A DNA stretch of 64,000 bases from Mermis nigrescens (Eukaryota > Nematoda > Enoplea > Mermithida > Mermithidae), in the NCBI GenBank assembly GCA_036768485.1, contig JAVLUZ010000770.1:124001-188000 (forward strand), given 5' to 3'. Every line of letters begins with the position of its first letter. The stretch's first letter is position 1. The notes beneath the pieces were generated by a model. It was given only the letters and a program-made list of their open reading frames with translations. It was not told the origin of the DNA and did no database searches. A program made the position numbers and the translations under genes. Below, one piece after another: positions 47,368 to 61,353 of the stretch.

Positions 47368-48105
47368 TGGGCGTAGGGGGTAGGTTCTGGGGGTATGCAG
47401 CCCCAAGAAGTTGAAATACCCCCCCCCCAGAAATCAAAATAATTCCCCCAGAATTCAAATTTTGAAATTTTTTTGCTTTTTTAGCGGATTTTTTGATGCC
47501 ATTGGATAGTGCCTGATGAGAAACGTCGAAAAATTGTGTTTTTTTTCACCATACGACCACTTTTAAGACTATTTTTTGATCTTGAAAATTTTTTCCACCC
47601 CCTCCCCACCCCAGAAGTTCGGTGCTGCCCACCTATGGTATGCACCCCCCAGAAGGTCAAATATTCCTCCCCCCCAGAAGCCAAAAACAATCCCCCAGAA
47701 TTCAATTTCTGAAATTTTTGTGTTTTTCGCAATTTTTGATACTAATGGATAGTGCTCGATGAGAAACGTCGAAAATCTGTGTTTTTGTCCATACGACCAC
47801 TTTTAAGACTATTTTTTGACCTTTGAAAATTTTTTCCACCCTCACCCCAGAAGTTCGGTGCTGCCCACCTATGGTATGCACCCCAGAAGGTCAAATATTC
47901 CTCCCCCCAGAAACCAAAACAATCCCCCAGAATTCAATTTTTGAATTTTTTTGTTTTTTTCGCAATTTTTTGATACCAATGGATAGTGGTCGATGAGAAA
48001 CGTCGGAAAATTGTGTTTTTTTCGCCATACCACCTTTTTAGGGCAATTTTTTGACCTTTGAAAAATCTTGCACCCCACAGAATTTTCTTACTGCCCACGC
48101 ATGCC
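47368..48105 (-). repeat. Tandem array of three family B MITE units
   Basis: Head-to-tail units of about 235-270 bp. Each repeats 'atgcacccc..agaag', 'gtcgatgagaaacgtcg'-like words and ends 'gctgcccacctatgg' directly followed by the next 'tatgcacccc'. Ends lie near 47637 and 47876. This is tandem duplication, not separate insertions. Confidence 0.8.
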
Positions 48106-49317
48106 CCCACCCGGAATTTTGTTAAGGTCCAGTGCCCACCTATGCATGACGGCCTGTTTAAGCTAAAAAGCGAATAAAAGACAATCGGTGGAGAAACGTA
48201 TTTAATAAAGCGATATTTATTGTATGCGGCAATGAATTCAGTTTACATTTCTTGAATTTTATTCAACACGCTCTACATTTAACATTTTCAAAAATATTTT
48301 ATTTTTTTACTTCAGTTTACGTAAGTGCTGTGTATTATTTTACGTCCCTTCTCTACTACTAAATATGACTGGCATTGTGATCGAGCCAAAAGTGATTTTT
48401 AAACTTTCGCTGACAGTCTGCGCTAGTTCCGTTTACGCAGAAAGGTAATTATCGTTATTATTTTAATTTTATTTTACATTATAATTGCTTTTTACACTAT
48501 TATTGCTTTCATAATTCAGTAGAATTTACGCAGGAAGTGGGCCTATCCTTGCTGCAAAGCTGTTTGGAACTGTGGCTGGCTAAAGGATCCGATTTTCACT
48601 TTCATTTATTCGTCAGCACTCATTTCTATTCGTTGTTATGGTCATTAAACGTGAATTGGAATATCAAGTAATAATTTATGCGTGCGCTTCTGAGTAAATA
48701 AATAAATAAATAAGGTAAAAATAATTAACTTAAAATAAATAAATAAAATCAATGAGAATTTGCACAGGAGATATGTATGCACAGGCACGTAACTGGTCGT
48801 CCTATTTTGGGGTGACCACATCAATTTGGGGACTAAGCACGAAATAGCACAAAATAACGTTTAAAAAGTCCTATTTTTCCGATTTTTTCCGAATTTTGGG
48901 GGGTGGTCCGAAACACCCCCCCCCAAATACGTGCCGGTGCGCGTCGGATAAAATGATTGGCGACTTTGGGATTATGGTGAAAACAACCGATCGTACGAAT
49001 TAGAGGGCTAATTTTTTCCATGGCCTCATTTCCGACGAAACGCGTGTTTTTATGGTGGGCCAAATTTTTCGATCGCCCAAATTTTTTAGTAGGCAAAATT
49101 TCCGGATTGATTCGTCAATTTTTTTGTTACGTCAGACGCTCGAAGTTGTCAAGAGAGAGGAAGATTCTTATATTTTTGTATCGATTAATCGACGGGTTTA
49201 TCGATTACAGCTTAAGCCAATCAAGAAGGTCAAATCGGCTTGCCGTCAAGAGTTATAGAACGCTCTAGCGAAGTTAGTGCAGTAGTATATGGTCGCGAAA
49301 CGCAAAGGAGTGTAAAC
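48106..49317. other. Unclassified; simple repeats and one MITE-like patch
   Basis: AATA-type simple repeats near 48690-48755. 48780-48950 resembles a MITE with C runs. Frames at 49020-49268 show no domain. Confidence 0.4.
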
Positions 49318-49640
49318 CATACATGATCTTGGGGGAGGGTTTCACCCCCGCAGAATTATTTTTCACCCCCCGCAAAAAATTTTTCACCCCTCCAGAATTG
49401 GCGATTTTTCAAAAGTTTCCTAAACTTGCCTGAACATTGGTGGAAAAAGTATCTTTTTAAGGGTTTTCGGCTATCTATTTGCTCAAAATCGCCAGATTTT
49501 TCGCGCTTCGCGCCATATATTCATGTTTTAAGCGATATATTGGTCAATTTATTCGATTTTTTTCGAAACTTTTCTCATGCTTTTATGCTCTAGACGGGTA
49601 GAGTATCGTCAGAAACGCCAAAAAACGATGTTTTTCAACG
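49318..49640. mobile_element. Family C repeat
   Basis: Matches 11640-11990: 'catacatgatcttggggga', 'ctatctatttgctcaaaatc' and a CGCGCTTCGCGCC hairpin near 49502. Confidence 0.55.
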
Positions 49641-50791
49641 CGTATCTGCAATTTTTTAGAGACAATTTTTGATCGTTTAAACAGATCGTGAACATTAAAT
49701 TTACGGGTTTGATTTTCGCGATTCCCCCTTCCCTGCCGACTCTGACATTGTGCACCTATGGCTACGCCCACATAGGCTCAAATTTTTTTTACTTCAATTT
49801 TAAGAATGCTCCACCTATTGCCGATTGTGCGTGCGACCACATGCAGACGTCTGGCAGGGTCCAGCGATACGTAAAATGAATACATGCGTGTAATAGTTAA
49901 GTGTTGGGGGCAGAGGGGGATTGGAAATGACCAGTTATTCTGGCCAAAGTTGGAAAACCGGTAAGTTAAAATGTCCGTATTTCTAGATTATGGTGACGCC
50001 ACATGGGCGCGTAGGGGAGACTATGGGGTACATACTCTTCCCAAATCTAATAATTCCCTGAAATTGGAATTTGGCAGGTTTTTTTTATTCTGCCGGTTAT
50101 GACGACCAAAGAATTTGGGTGCTGCCTTTGTATGATGGTGACGGACTTTCGTCGGATACCCCGCACTCTCGCTATTACACATACATCAAACAGGTCAGCC
50201 GAAGCTATGTACAACAGAATAGTGCTTAAATGGCCTCAAGAGGCTCGATAAAAGTTTGCCTGCCCCTACCTCCCAGATAACGTATCAATTTTCCTAAGAG
50301 ACTAAGCAACACCTCACAAGCCAAAGTGGGTAGCGAGCACACATGGGCGTGGTGGGGCTTGGGGGGTATGCACCCCCCCAGAAACCAAAATACCTCTAAG
50401 AATTCAATTTTTGGAAATTTTTTTCCTTTTTTTCCGCAATTTTTAGATGCCAATGGATAGTGCTCGATGAGAAACGTCGAAAATGGTGTTTTTAGATACC
50501 ACTATTTTTAAGGCCATTTTTTGACCTTCAAAAAAATCTTGCACCCCAGAATTTTTCTTGCTGCCCACGTATGGTAGCGAGCGACAAATTTATGGGCGTC
50601 TGGCTAATAAGTTCCACAAATATTCCAAGGTGGGAAAATTGCCGGAAAAGTTCACCTTAATGAGCAAAAAAGTCGTTGACGTTCCTCATCGCTTTATCCG
50701 TCGGCGACAAAAAATCTCGAAAAAACATGAAATTCAAGCAAATTTTTTACGGGTTCTAGCAGGTCCCAGGAGTTTGTACTATAGATGGGCA

Positions 50792-50970
50792 CAGTGGCGG
50801 ATCCAGGATTTTCCTAAGGGGGTATCCCTAGGGGTAGGCGGAACCCCAACTTGGGCAGAAAAATTAGCCGTTTTAACCCAAAAATCGCTCAAAATCCTTA
50901 ATTTTTGCACTATTTTGGGCCAATTGGGGGAAGCGGGCGTGCCCCCGCCCCCTCCTAAATCCGCCCCTTG
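50792..50970. mobile_element. Family A MITE (right arm)
   Basis: CAGTGGCGGATCCAGG to AAATCCGCCCCTTG, flanked by GATGGGCA and GATGAGCA. Confidence 0.85.
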
Positions 50971-51546
50971 GATGAGCAGCGGTCAAAAATATTGATCTGC
51001 AGAATATCGTGGCATTCTCAAAGAGCTGTATTAAAAAAAGAGATATTATACAGGGAAAAACTACTGTGCTAATATAAGTCACCGCGTTAATGGAAAAAAT
51101 TTTCGTAAGCACAAGTGCTATGTAATGGGGGTCGTGCTAAAAAACCGCTGATTCCATCTAATTTTTCGACCATTTCTTAAACCTTACAATGTTTCGACAT
51201 ACTCGCATGTGTGCTACAGTAATTCATGCTCAAAGCAGCAAATTGATTTAATGCAGCAGAAAATTAAGAGCGGGGTAACTCTGACCATTTTAAATGAGAA
51301 GGGGTAAACGACCTACCCGTTGGCAAAAATTCATCAAAATAGCCTAAAAGGCAGGTTTTTGCCCAAAAAGTCGGGATAGGTAAAATGTCAGAACTCGGGT
51401 CCGGATAGACGGTGCGGCACCACTGGCTTCGGCGGGGAACTCCAAACCTATTACACCCAATCATTCAATCAACGGTCCCATAATGCAATTATGGTGGCAT
51501 TAACTTTACACCATAATACTAATGGTGTAGAGTTACTTACACACAC

Positions 51547-51771
51547 CGTTAAAGTGCCCTTGCCGAATTCGTCTACGATAACTAACGACCGCCGACCGGC
51601 CGCCGCGACGGCCGAGCTCATTTGGCGGACATCGACCGCGAAATGTCGACATGCCGCCGAAAGCACCCAGTCTACGGTATGCATTCGAGTGAAAAACCCG
51701 GTCAAACAGGCTCAGCCGGAGCACTCGATGCCGCAATGCATACCCACGTACAAGTAGGCCAAAATCCTCAT
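51547..51771 (-). pseudogene. MSH5 (MutS homologue) exon fragment, right-arm copy
   Basis: The minus frame keeps the part that the left copy lost: FTRMHTVDWVLS, then FAVDVRQMSSAVAAAGRRS, then LVIVDEFGKGTLT, running to a donor-like ACG|GTGTGT. The beginning (after TGCTTCCAG) is in another frame and more diverged. Together the two copies cover one exon of the MutS ATPase domain with Walker B (DEFGKGT), most like MSH5. Both are disabled, in different places. Confidence 0.75.
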
Positions 51772-52452
51772 CTGGAAGCAATCCATCGACAAGTATCACT
51801 ATTAAACACTTTACACCACTTTACACTACGCTCAACACACGCTCGAAAGTTTCGCTGTTTATTGGAAAAAGCGTAGATGTGCTCGCTTTTTTCCGAAGGC
51901 TAGGCCATTTGTTAATTTTGGTGATAGCGCCCATTTGGGGCTAAGCGCAGAAATAAAATCTATGCTAACGCTAAATGTAAACAAACGAAATAAATACAAT
52001 ACGTTGCGCCAAACGCCAGGTCCTCACCTGAAAGCGAAGGGCTGTCAACAAGTTTCACTTCTCGCATTCGTTTAAAGTATACTTTACACCGCCTATAACA
52101 TAAAGTCTACAGTTCCCTGACCTATGCTATTGCAGTTAAAATAGAAGTTATAAGGCGCTCAGCCTACCGATAAACTCTTTGTTTACTACAGTTTAAACTG
52201 CGCTGGTGTAAAACGAAAGAAATGAAAATGAAAATACGTATATTTTATAGTGGATCATGCCTACTGTAGAGTACTGCACTACTTTCTTTTATCTGGCTCG
52301 AGTAAGGGCGGGCACGCCGATGATAGATTCCGAGATTAAGTCTTGATATTGTTATTAGTTCAAGGTCTTTGGTGCAGGCACAAAGATGGCCGCCAAAAGT
52401 CATTGTACATTTTGCACAGTGCCACTTTCGGGGTACTATAATATGGTAAAGT

Positions 52453-52653
52453 CAGTGGCGGATCTAGGATTTTCCTGAGGGGGGGGGCGGTACCCCTAAG
52501 GGGGAGACGGAACCCTGACTTGGGCGGAAAAATTAGCCGTTTCAACCCGAAGATCGCTAAGAATCACTCAAAAATGCTTTTATTTTGCGCACTATTTCGG
52601 GCCAGGGGGGGAAGGGGCCGCCCCCAGCACCCCCTTCCCAAAATGCGCCCTCG
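52453..52653. mobile_element. Family A MITE (right arm)
   Basis: CAGTGGCGGATCTAGG to AAATGCGCCCTCG, mirror of 42531-42732. Confidence 0.8.
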
Positions 52654-53176
52654 GGTACAGAAGAACTTTTTGTGGTTAATACAGCGTTTTTCGACTTTTC
52701 TGCAGAGTGTTTTAGTCGATTTCCGAGTTTGTGACAACAAAAATACAAATATATCCAAAACGGGCGCTTTTGACATTTTTCGATTCCATGTTAGTGGAAA
52801 TTCTGCTATTAAAAAGCATTACAGTAAACAGACAATTACTCATTTCGGCGCAAAGAGCCGAAATTTTTCGGGAATTTCACACTTTTTTTTCATTTTTGTC
52901 TTTCCAAAAAGTATTTGTGCGTACATATGTATAAAAAGGAGGTCCCTAAAACTTTTTTGTCCTAGATATAGAAAAAAAGCCCAAAATACAGAAATAATAA
53001 AGGCAATTATATTGTTTTTTAATGAAATTTTAAACGAATGCAAACGCAAAGTACAGGCGCGGATTCAGAGGGGGCAGGGGAGCGCAGGGCGGGATTTAGG
53101 GGGGAGGGCGGCGCAAAATAGCAAATTAAGCATTTTTGAGCAATTTTTAGCGATTTTCGGCTTAAAACGGCTAATT

Positions 53177-53798
53177 TTTCCGGCTCAGTTAGGGTTCCGC
53201 CCCCCGGGGCACCGCCCCTTAGGAAAATCCTAGATCCGCCACTCGGGGGAGCGGCCAGCCCCACCGGCCGTCCCCTCTGTCATTCAAGAATAGCTGGGTG
53301 CAATAGAGAATAATGTGTATTTTTTGGATGATTTTAATATTATTTATCACAATTTTTCGAATTTTTCTGAGTGCTTCGCGCCGAGTAGTACTCATTCATG
53401 ACATCTACTGACTTTCTTGACGCTCTGAAAACTTGCACGTTAGAACAGTAGTTTGTGTACCAAACAAGCATTTTTTAGGTAATGCAATGATATCTCGAGT
53501 ATTTTATGACCATAATTTGGAGTTTAGAATGAATATATGTATACCACAAAATACTCCAGAATATTGGATTTAGTTTGTCGACAAACGCCCAGAAATACCT
53601 ATATTTTAACCCAGCTTGTAACTCTCCTCAAGATACCAACATACGACTTCAAAGTAGACGAATCCCACCCCTGAAATCAGATCCTGAATACGTTGCTGGA
53701 AATTGTTGTACATACAAAGTAAAGGGTATTTCAATTGTTGATATCCAGATCCAACTTATAACAATCAAGATTTGATGCTATTTCAACTTTTTTTAAAA
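53177..53798. other. MITE end and unclassified sequence
   Basis: The right part of a family A element ends at about 53243 (ccgccact). A GTGCTTCGCGCCGAG hairpin patch lies near 53383. No gene. Confidence 0.45.
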
Positions 53799-53802
53799 TT
53801 AA

Positions 53803-55303
53803 CCTTTTAGTGGCCAACGTTCCCAATCGGGAACATATTTTCAAAATTTTGTTGCAAAACAACTACGCATCTAATTTAAATAAGACTTGTTTTGGATGAG
53901 GAACAAGATGTTTGCCTATCCTATGAGAGCAATTTCAAAACTTAATTATGAGTATGTGCTATGCTATACTGTCTTAAGTTAGACAAAAATAGCGAAAGTT
54001 TGTCATATTTAGAAATTTGCATATTGTCAATCGACATACAAAATTTTTGAGCCAAATGTCATGCAGTCATGTTTGCAGAGGTTTTCTGATCATTTTGGTA
54101 TATAATTCATTTTTATTTAGTTGATCATCAAAAGTTGTGGTTAGATTTATATTGATGTTCCCGTTTGGGAACGTTGGCTCCTAGGAGTGCAAAAATATTT
54201 AATTCCTGGAAAGAGTACAAAATCTATGGGGCAGCATATGTAACCTCGGCTATGCTCTTTAGTGACCTCTCATGCATTCCTTCAATTTTTTGGAGCTCCA
54301 CAAGCATTCTGATTTGACTCCAAAGCACATATTCAAAATATTAAATGCAGGTTTATGAGATTCTTTACTTGATTCTATGTGTTACGATTACTTGAATTCA
54401 TGCACAATATCATGTGTTTTTGATCTGTAGAACTTGCACTGTACTTTATCAAACTTTATATAACTACTGATTTCTAACATTTTTTAATAGCTCAGAAGCA
54501 TGCTAGCAACATAACTAAACTTTGAGTATAAAATTATTTGACTATCGATTACAACTTCGGATAGGTAAATGTCCGAATGAGTAAACGTATGATATTATGA
54601 CTTACTTTTATTAACTGTAAAATTTTACTAATTGAAAATTGAATGAAATTGCCAAATTGACTATATTACACCCTGATGACTTCCTGTTATTTCCCGAATC
54701 TTGATTCATGGTTTCTAATTTTTAGTATACCGAAATACGTCGATGCAGTGTAAATAGCTCAGAGATCACAGGCATTAGTTCAACAACGTAGAAATGAGAA
54801 AACCAATAAATTTTGAAAAATCCAGAAAAAACGAAAATACAGATTATAGCTCAATAATAGTTTTTACACATCTTAGCTAGACATTATTTAATGTTATGTA
54901 GAAAGCAAGCAAATCTAACAAAAAACAAATATAAAGGTACGGTGTCTACTGAAAGTTTCTTGGTTTTCTGAGGTTTATGGTTCTCATAAGGTTTCAAAAA
55001 CTCAAAACCACACCTTTGTAGGCTCTCTATTTGACAATTTGACAGTTTAGATTACTTGTGTTATCAATGTTTGTAGCAGATCGCTATAATCTTATATGTT
55101 TTGCAAAACATAACATGAGATGAAATTTGGCAAAAAAGTTCCCCAAGAAGCCAACGTTCCCAAATGGGAACATATGAACAACATGATAGAGAGGGGAGCT
55201 TTTGCTCTGGTGTTTTGCATACAGTCTTACATTTCACAGATTTGAAACATATTAAGATTGCATCGCTGTAGCACATCTGCATCATAGAGCGGACTCTAAA
55301 AGG
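53803..55303. mobile_element. piggyBac-like non-autonomous element (TTAA flanked)
   Basis: Starts TTAA|CCTTTTAGTGGCC and ends GGACTCTAAAAGG|TTAA, giving short inverted ends CCTTTTAG between TTAA duplications (53799-53802 and 55304-55307). GTTCCC-nnnn-GGGAAC palindromes lie at about 53819, 54160 and 55148, the outer ones beside CCAACG near each end. 1501 bp with no transposase frame. Confidence 0.75.
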
Positions 55304-55689
55304 TTAAGATTAGTAAAAATGTAGATAATTGCTTGAAAACGCAATGAGCGTTTCCATAATGCGTCTATCTAAAATCCATGAACTGGAAGTAGCTACCTGC
55401 CATTTATGGCTATTGTATTTATTCTAATTATATTGTAGTACATTTAAAACAACATTCTTCCGCACACATTGAGGCAAACACATCTGATAATTTAACGTTA
55501 ATTATTCAAGTAAACAAAGATATAGAAAATTTAAAAATTAATTCTCATGTTCAATGATCAATGTTTAAATTTACTTTTGGAGTATTAAATAAAATTGGAA
55601 TATTCTCATTCTATTGTGAAATTTAAGTCTACGAGCAGCAAGATTTTGTAATGTATCCACAAATACGTCAAAGACCACCTATCACAGCG

Positions 55690-55890
55690 GTGGGGTATGC
55701 AACCTAATCCACAGAAGGCCGTAACTTCCCTAGTATCCAAGATACCAACTCGTATACCTCAAGCTTAGAATAGTTTTTTTTGCAATAAACCCGTGTTATT
55801 TTCTACACACTACCATTCTTAGAATATTTTTTGATCTTTGGAAAAGCTTCCCCCTCCTACTCTGCCAGGAATTTGGTGCTGCTCACCTAA
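55690..55890 (-). mobile_element. Degenerate family B MITE
   Basis: Only parts of the family core survive ('ggtatgcaacctaatccacag', 'gaatttggtgctgctcacc'). Confidence 0.45.
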
Positions 55891-55934
55891 TCCACCTAAC
55901 CTCACCTATTAAAAGAAGAACTTTCAGCTAAAAG

Positions 55935-56190
55935 CAAACGTTGGCAGCACAAAAATTCAGAGGGGCTGCAAGATTTTTCATAGGTAAAAAATAGCCTTAA
56001 AAATGGTTGAATGGCGAAAAAACAACATTATTCGAAGTTTCTCATCGAGCACTATCTATTTTCATCAAAAAATTGCGAAAAACGGAAAAAAATTTCAAAA
56101 ATTGAATTCTCGGAAGGGGTATTTTGATTTCTTGGATGGGTATTTTCGTTTCTCGGGGTGGGGGTTGCACAGCCCCCACGCACAGGTGTG
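55935..56190 (+). mobile_element. hAT-type MITE, family B, near-perfect TSD
   Basis: 256 bp flanked by GCTAAAAG (55927-55934) and GCTAAGAG (56191-56198). It contains 'ctcatcgagcactatctatt'. Confidence 0.88.
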
Positions 56191-57881
56191 GCTAAGAGGC
56201 GCTACACCATCCATGGACATCTAATTATCGCAATAAATGCAAAATCTCGTAAGTTAATTTATATATTTCATTTTTTAATTTGGAAAAATTCAGTACCTAG
56301 TTCAACGGAATTCTAAGTACACCACATTGTGAATCATTTTTAAACTTGAAATAGTAAAATGCAGACCAAATCTACATATATCTAGACTAATCTTGCAAAA
56401 CTCCATAAATAAACTCAACTACCCTCAACATGTTTATATTTTATATTGTTCTTGTATTAATAAGTACGAATAAAGCTAACATAATTACTTTGTTACCAAA
56501 TTAACAAAGCTTTTACTAATTTCCTTAAGATGGAATCCGTAAGCGTAATCACACAATGTTTTGGTATTTAGTATGATTTTGAATATTCGTTATACCTCTC
56601 TCCAAAGCGAAAAAATAGATAATACTGAAATACATACTTGTTATTGTCTTTATTTTATGCAAAACAATCTAATATTGTTGTTCTCAGAATCACGGACCAT
56701 TCCAAATAGATGAATAAATATAGCCACTTTAACATAACTACAACAAAAATATGAGTAAATTCTTAATCGAAAAGCAAAATTTGGCTAGATTTACCAATTT
56801 CAGGTTATTTATTTTTTTATGATTTGTGTATAATCTGTTCAAACCACTGAAAACCTCACGGTCGCATTTGCAAGATGGAACCCTAAGACCGCAAATGTAA
56901 GTAGTATTCATTATATCCAACTATGTCTATACGCTATATCTTACAAGTACATACACGTACATACAATATACCTACATAGATACCTATGAAAAATGCGCAT
57001 GTAACATATATGTTATAAGCAGAGACCAACGCTACCACCGCAATGTTATAGTATGCATCAATGCACTATCAACCTATGCTGTAAATGATACATATATGTA
57101 CAATTTTGGGTCCTACTTTTACTTGGCAGAATAAAACAAGTTAATCTAACATTTGTCACCGCAACAATACGTATTTTACAGGCATCTGACAGTGTTAAAT
57201 TTTTCTTGCCTTCAAGTAGTAGCACAGCGTGATTCTTAGATAGGAAGAACCATCATTTAAATAGTTCGTCTTTACCTATAATAACCAAACAAAAATAACA
57301 TTAAAAGAAAAGTATTAAAATCAGAATAATGAATATTTTAAATAAATCTAATTTATTTGATATAATGAATAATATTTTAAGTAAAATGAAGCACAAAATA
57401 ATTAGTGTTTAAATACGTAAAGAATAATACCCTCAGAAAAAAATGGAATATTAAAGACGTTTTATAATCATATAAACGTGTCAAACAGTTATTCAATAGA
57501 AAATTTGTTTACTCGTTTTTTAAGACGCACATTAATATATAAAAAATATATAAATATATTCATATAAACATATAATTTTATTATGTCAACAAATACTTTA
57601 CAGCATCATTATAAGGAAGAATAACCTAGAGCGGAGATACAGATTAATATTAATAAAATGTATAAATGCAACAAAAATATGCTACAAAAAAGGAAAGAAA
57701 ACATATTTGGTTTAGCAATAGCATTAATTTAAGGTTACAAAAAATATATACAATATTTAGCCAAAAAACTTTAAATTAAAAAAATGTTAATATAAAGATA
57801 TGAGTAATACAATGATGGAATTAATAAGGTTTAAGAACATAGCTTAAGATAATGTACAATTAAGAGTTTACCATAAGTTAC
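56191..57881. other. AT-rich, no recognised gene
   Basis: A GTAACATATATGTTA palindrome lies at about 57001. Several possible introns, but no exon passes frame and splice checks. Confidence 0.4.
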
Positions 57882-57956
57882 CTGATATCAAGCTCTTCAG
57901 TGTAGCTGAATTTCGTGCTTGACGGAACTTATCCAGAACGGATAAATACGCAGTAT
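57882..57956 (-). CDS. Short linker exon of the recombinase-SET family (extra copy)
   Basis: 75 bp, phase 1-1, between ATTTTATAG and CAG|GTAACT. It encodes TAYLSVLDKFRQARNSATLK and a few more residues. It is the same as the exon at 61997-62071 apart from a Thr/Arg change, and its flanks (57700-58050 versus 61815-62173) are copied with it. No SET exon was seen downstream in this copy. Confidence 0.6.
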
Positions 57957-58056
57957 CTATAAAATAAAAATCTAGATAAATGAATTAATAATGGAGTTAA
58001 TGTAAAACATTCCTCATATATTACAAATGTATTAACTTATTTTTGAAGAGATTGAT

Positions 58057-58463
58057 AAGCCAACTTATTCTGTTTTATTATCTATTTCACTGTTATTTTT
58101 TTATTTTTTATATTACTCTTCATAATTGTAATTATTATTTTATTAAATAATAAAATTACTGATATAAATGTACAGTTATTTTTGTTAATTGTATCAACAA
58201 TAATTTTGTTAATTTATGATTAATTTTTCATTCATCAGAATTTTATTTAATCTCAGATTAATTATTGTTACCTTAATGCATTTAAAATTATACATTATTT
58301 TTTTCCTATCATAATTATTTAGATTATTATTATTGTAATTACTATTTGAATTTGATTTTAATAACATTTATCATGAAATAAAATGAGTAATTACTATGAC
58401 TAAAAATAAATATTTTAAGCCAACTTATTCTGTTTTATTATCTATTTCACTGTTATTTTTTCC
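58057..58463. repeat. Short direct repeat in AT-rich intron
   Basis: 'ccaacttattctgttttatt' and about 25 more bases recur at 58060 and 58421. Confidence 0.7.
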
Positions 58464-58792
58464 TATTTTGTATTAATAATTTAAAAATTTTATCGATTAA
58501 TAAAATATAATGTTTTTTAATTAAGATTAAAAATAATTATAAAGATATCCAGTTACAAGTAAATAAATAATATATCAATTATGTACTTATTTGTATAATA
58601 TTATTAAAAAAATATTTTTACGTAACATGATAAAAATTCAACATATAATCATTCTTAGTATTTGAGTATTATTTGTTTGATTCTCATTTTTTTCTTATTA
58701 TTAATTTTACTTTATAAATTATATTATGGAATAATATCATTTATTTTTATTATGATTAAAAATAATAATAAAGCTTTTTAGTTACAAATAAG

Positions 58793-60555
<1,763 letters not shown>

Positions 60556-60829
60556 CTATTCACACGCACACTTAAGTGTTTGGCCTTGAGTGCTCATAAA
60601 TTCATCACCGTAATTCCAAAACAACTGCGTTAATGTCGGTATGTCTGTCGAAGCGAAAAATATTACAAAGATATCCCCCGTGGATGTCCGTCTTGGTGAA
60701 GGCTTAACGTTCATGTGCATGCTACAATGGTTGATAAGACGTCCAAAACGTGATGGTTTGCCTGCAGGGGGTTCTTTGTGCGCATCTATCGTGTACCATT
60801 GTCCGTCAAAATGGAAATCCAATCTATAT
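60556..60829 (-). CDS. SET domain, C-terminal exon
   Basis: The acceptor is TTTTGGGTTTAG (ends 60830) and the stop TAG is at 60556-60558. It completes the Ala codon split from the 61113 exon. About 91 residues: FDGQWYTIDAHKE, then RFGRLINHCSMHMNVKP, GDIFVIFFASTDI and QLFWNYGDEF. These are the AdoMet-binding R..GR(L)INH motif and the catalytic-Tyr YGD motif of SET lysine methyltransferases, closest in pattern to KMT5A/SET8 (H4K20). INHS has become INHC; other key positions are kept. No post-SET cysteine cluster is evident. Confidence 0.85.
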
Positions 60830-61112
60830 CTAAACCCAAAACAACCTTTAATGCATATCTATGTGTTCTTTAATAAAATATATTTTAATCAATTAATTGA
60901 AAAAGTTTAGCATAGCTTATAGAAAACTAGATAAAAGAAACGAATATGGTAAAGTTAAAAGAATTTATAAAATTTCAATTGATAAATACTTTCTAAATAA
61001 AACTGCTATTGCTAAATAAATAATAAATTATAAAATTCTATATACGATGCTATTATTGTATAAATTTCATCAATAAAAAAGATGCACTAGTAAAAATCTT
61101 AATATAATTTAC

Positions 61113-61353
61113 GCAGACATTATCCTTCTAAGATCTTCATCTGTGACGCTGTTTAAAATGGCGTCAAACTGAGTCTTTTTAAAGAGTTGGCCTTTGTAAT
61201 CGCATATAATTTCGTCTTTCATGAAAGCTTTTGTTGTAAAAACACCTCTGTTTAATATTGGCAGATTTTGACCAATTTGTAGTCCGGGCCAAGATTGCTC
61301 CATTGATATTTGCATTAGACGATTATGGTCGCGGATAGGTGAAAAATGAGTAG
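61113..61353 (-). CDS. SET domain, N-terminal exon
   Basis: 241 bp after TCTCATATTTAG (ends 61354), with donor TCTGC|GTAAAT. It starts in phase 1 and ends in phase 2. It encodes THFSPIRDHNRLMQISMEQ, then NRGVFTTKAFMKDEIICDYK, the SET start with the G-V-F-(A/T)-T-K strand and the I-C-D-Y element that packs the active site. It then continues through a helix to DLRRIMSA. Intron to the next exon is 283 bp (61112-60830). The upstream in-phase exon is 61997-62071. Together the two SET exons give an apparently complete, unbroken domain. Confidence 0.85.

Larger units (their letters stand above)
49664..53176. repeat. Right arm of large inverted duplication
   Basis: Reverse complement of 42003-45527. 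It retains the same nested elements in mirror order: family B (about 50332-50577), family A (50792-50970), MSH5 fragment (51547-51771), family A (52453-52653), and a family A remnant at the outer end. Confidence 0.9.

Noticed and set aside
52520..53233. 237-codon plus-strand frame in the right arm
   Set aside because: It runs across a family A MITE, the diverged direct-repeat element and a second MITE. The left arm counterpart has different breaks, so it is chance openness.
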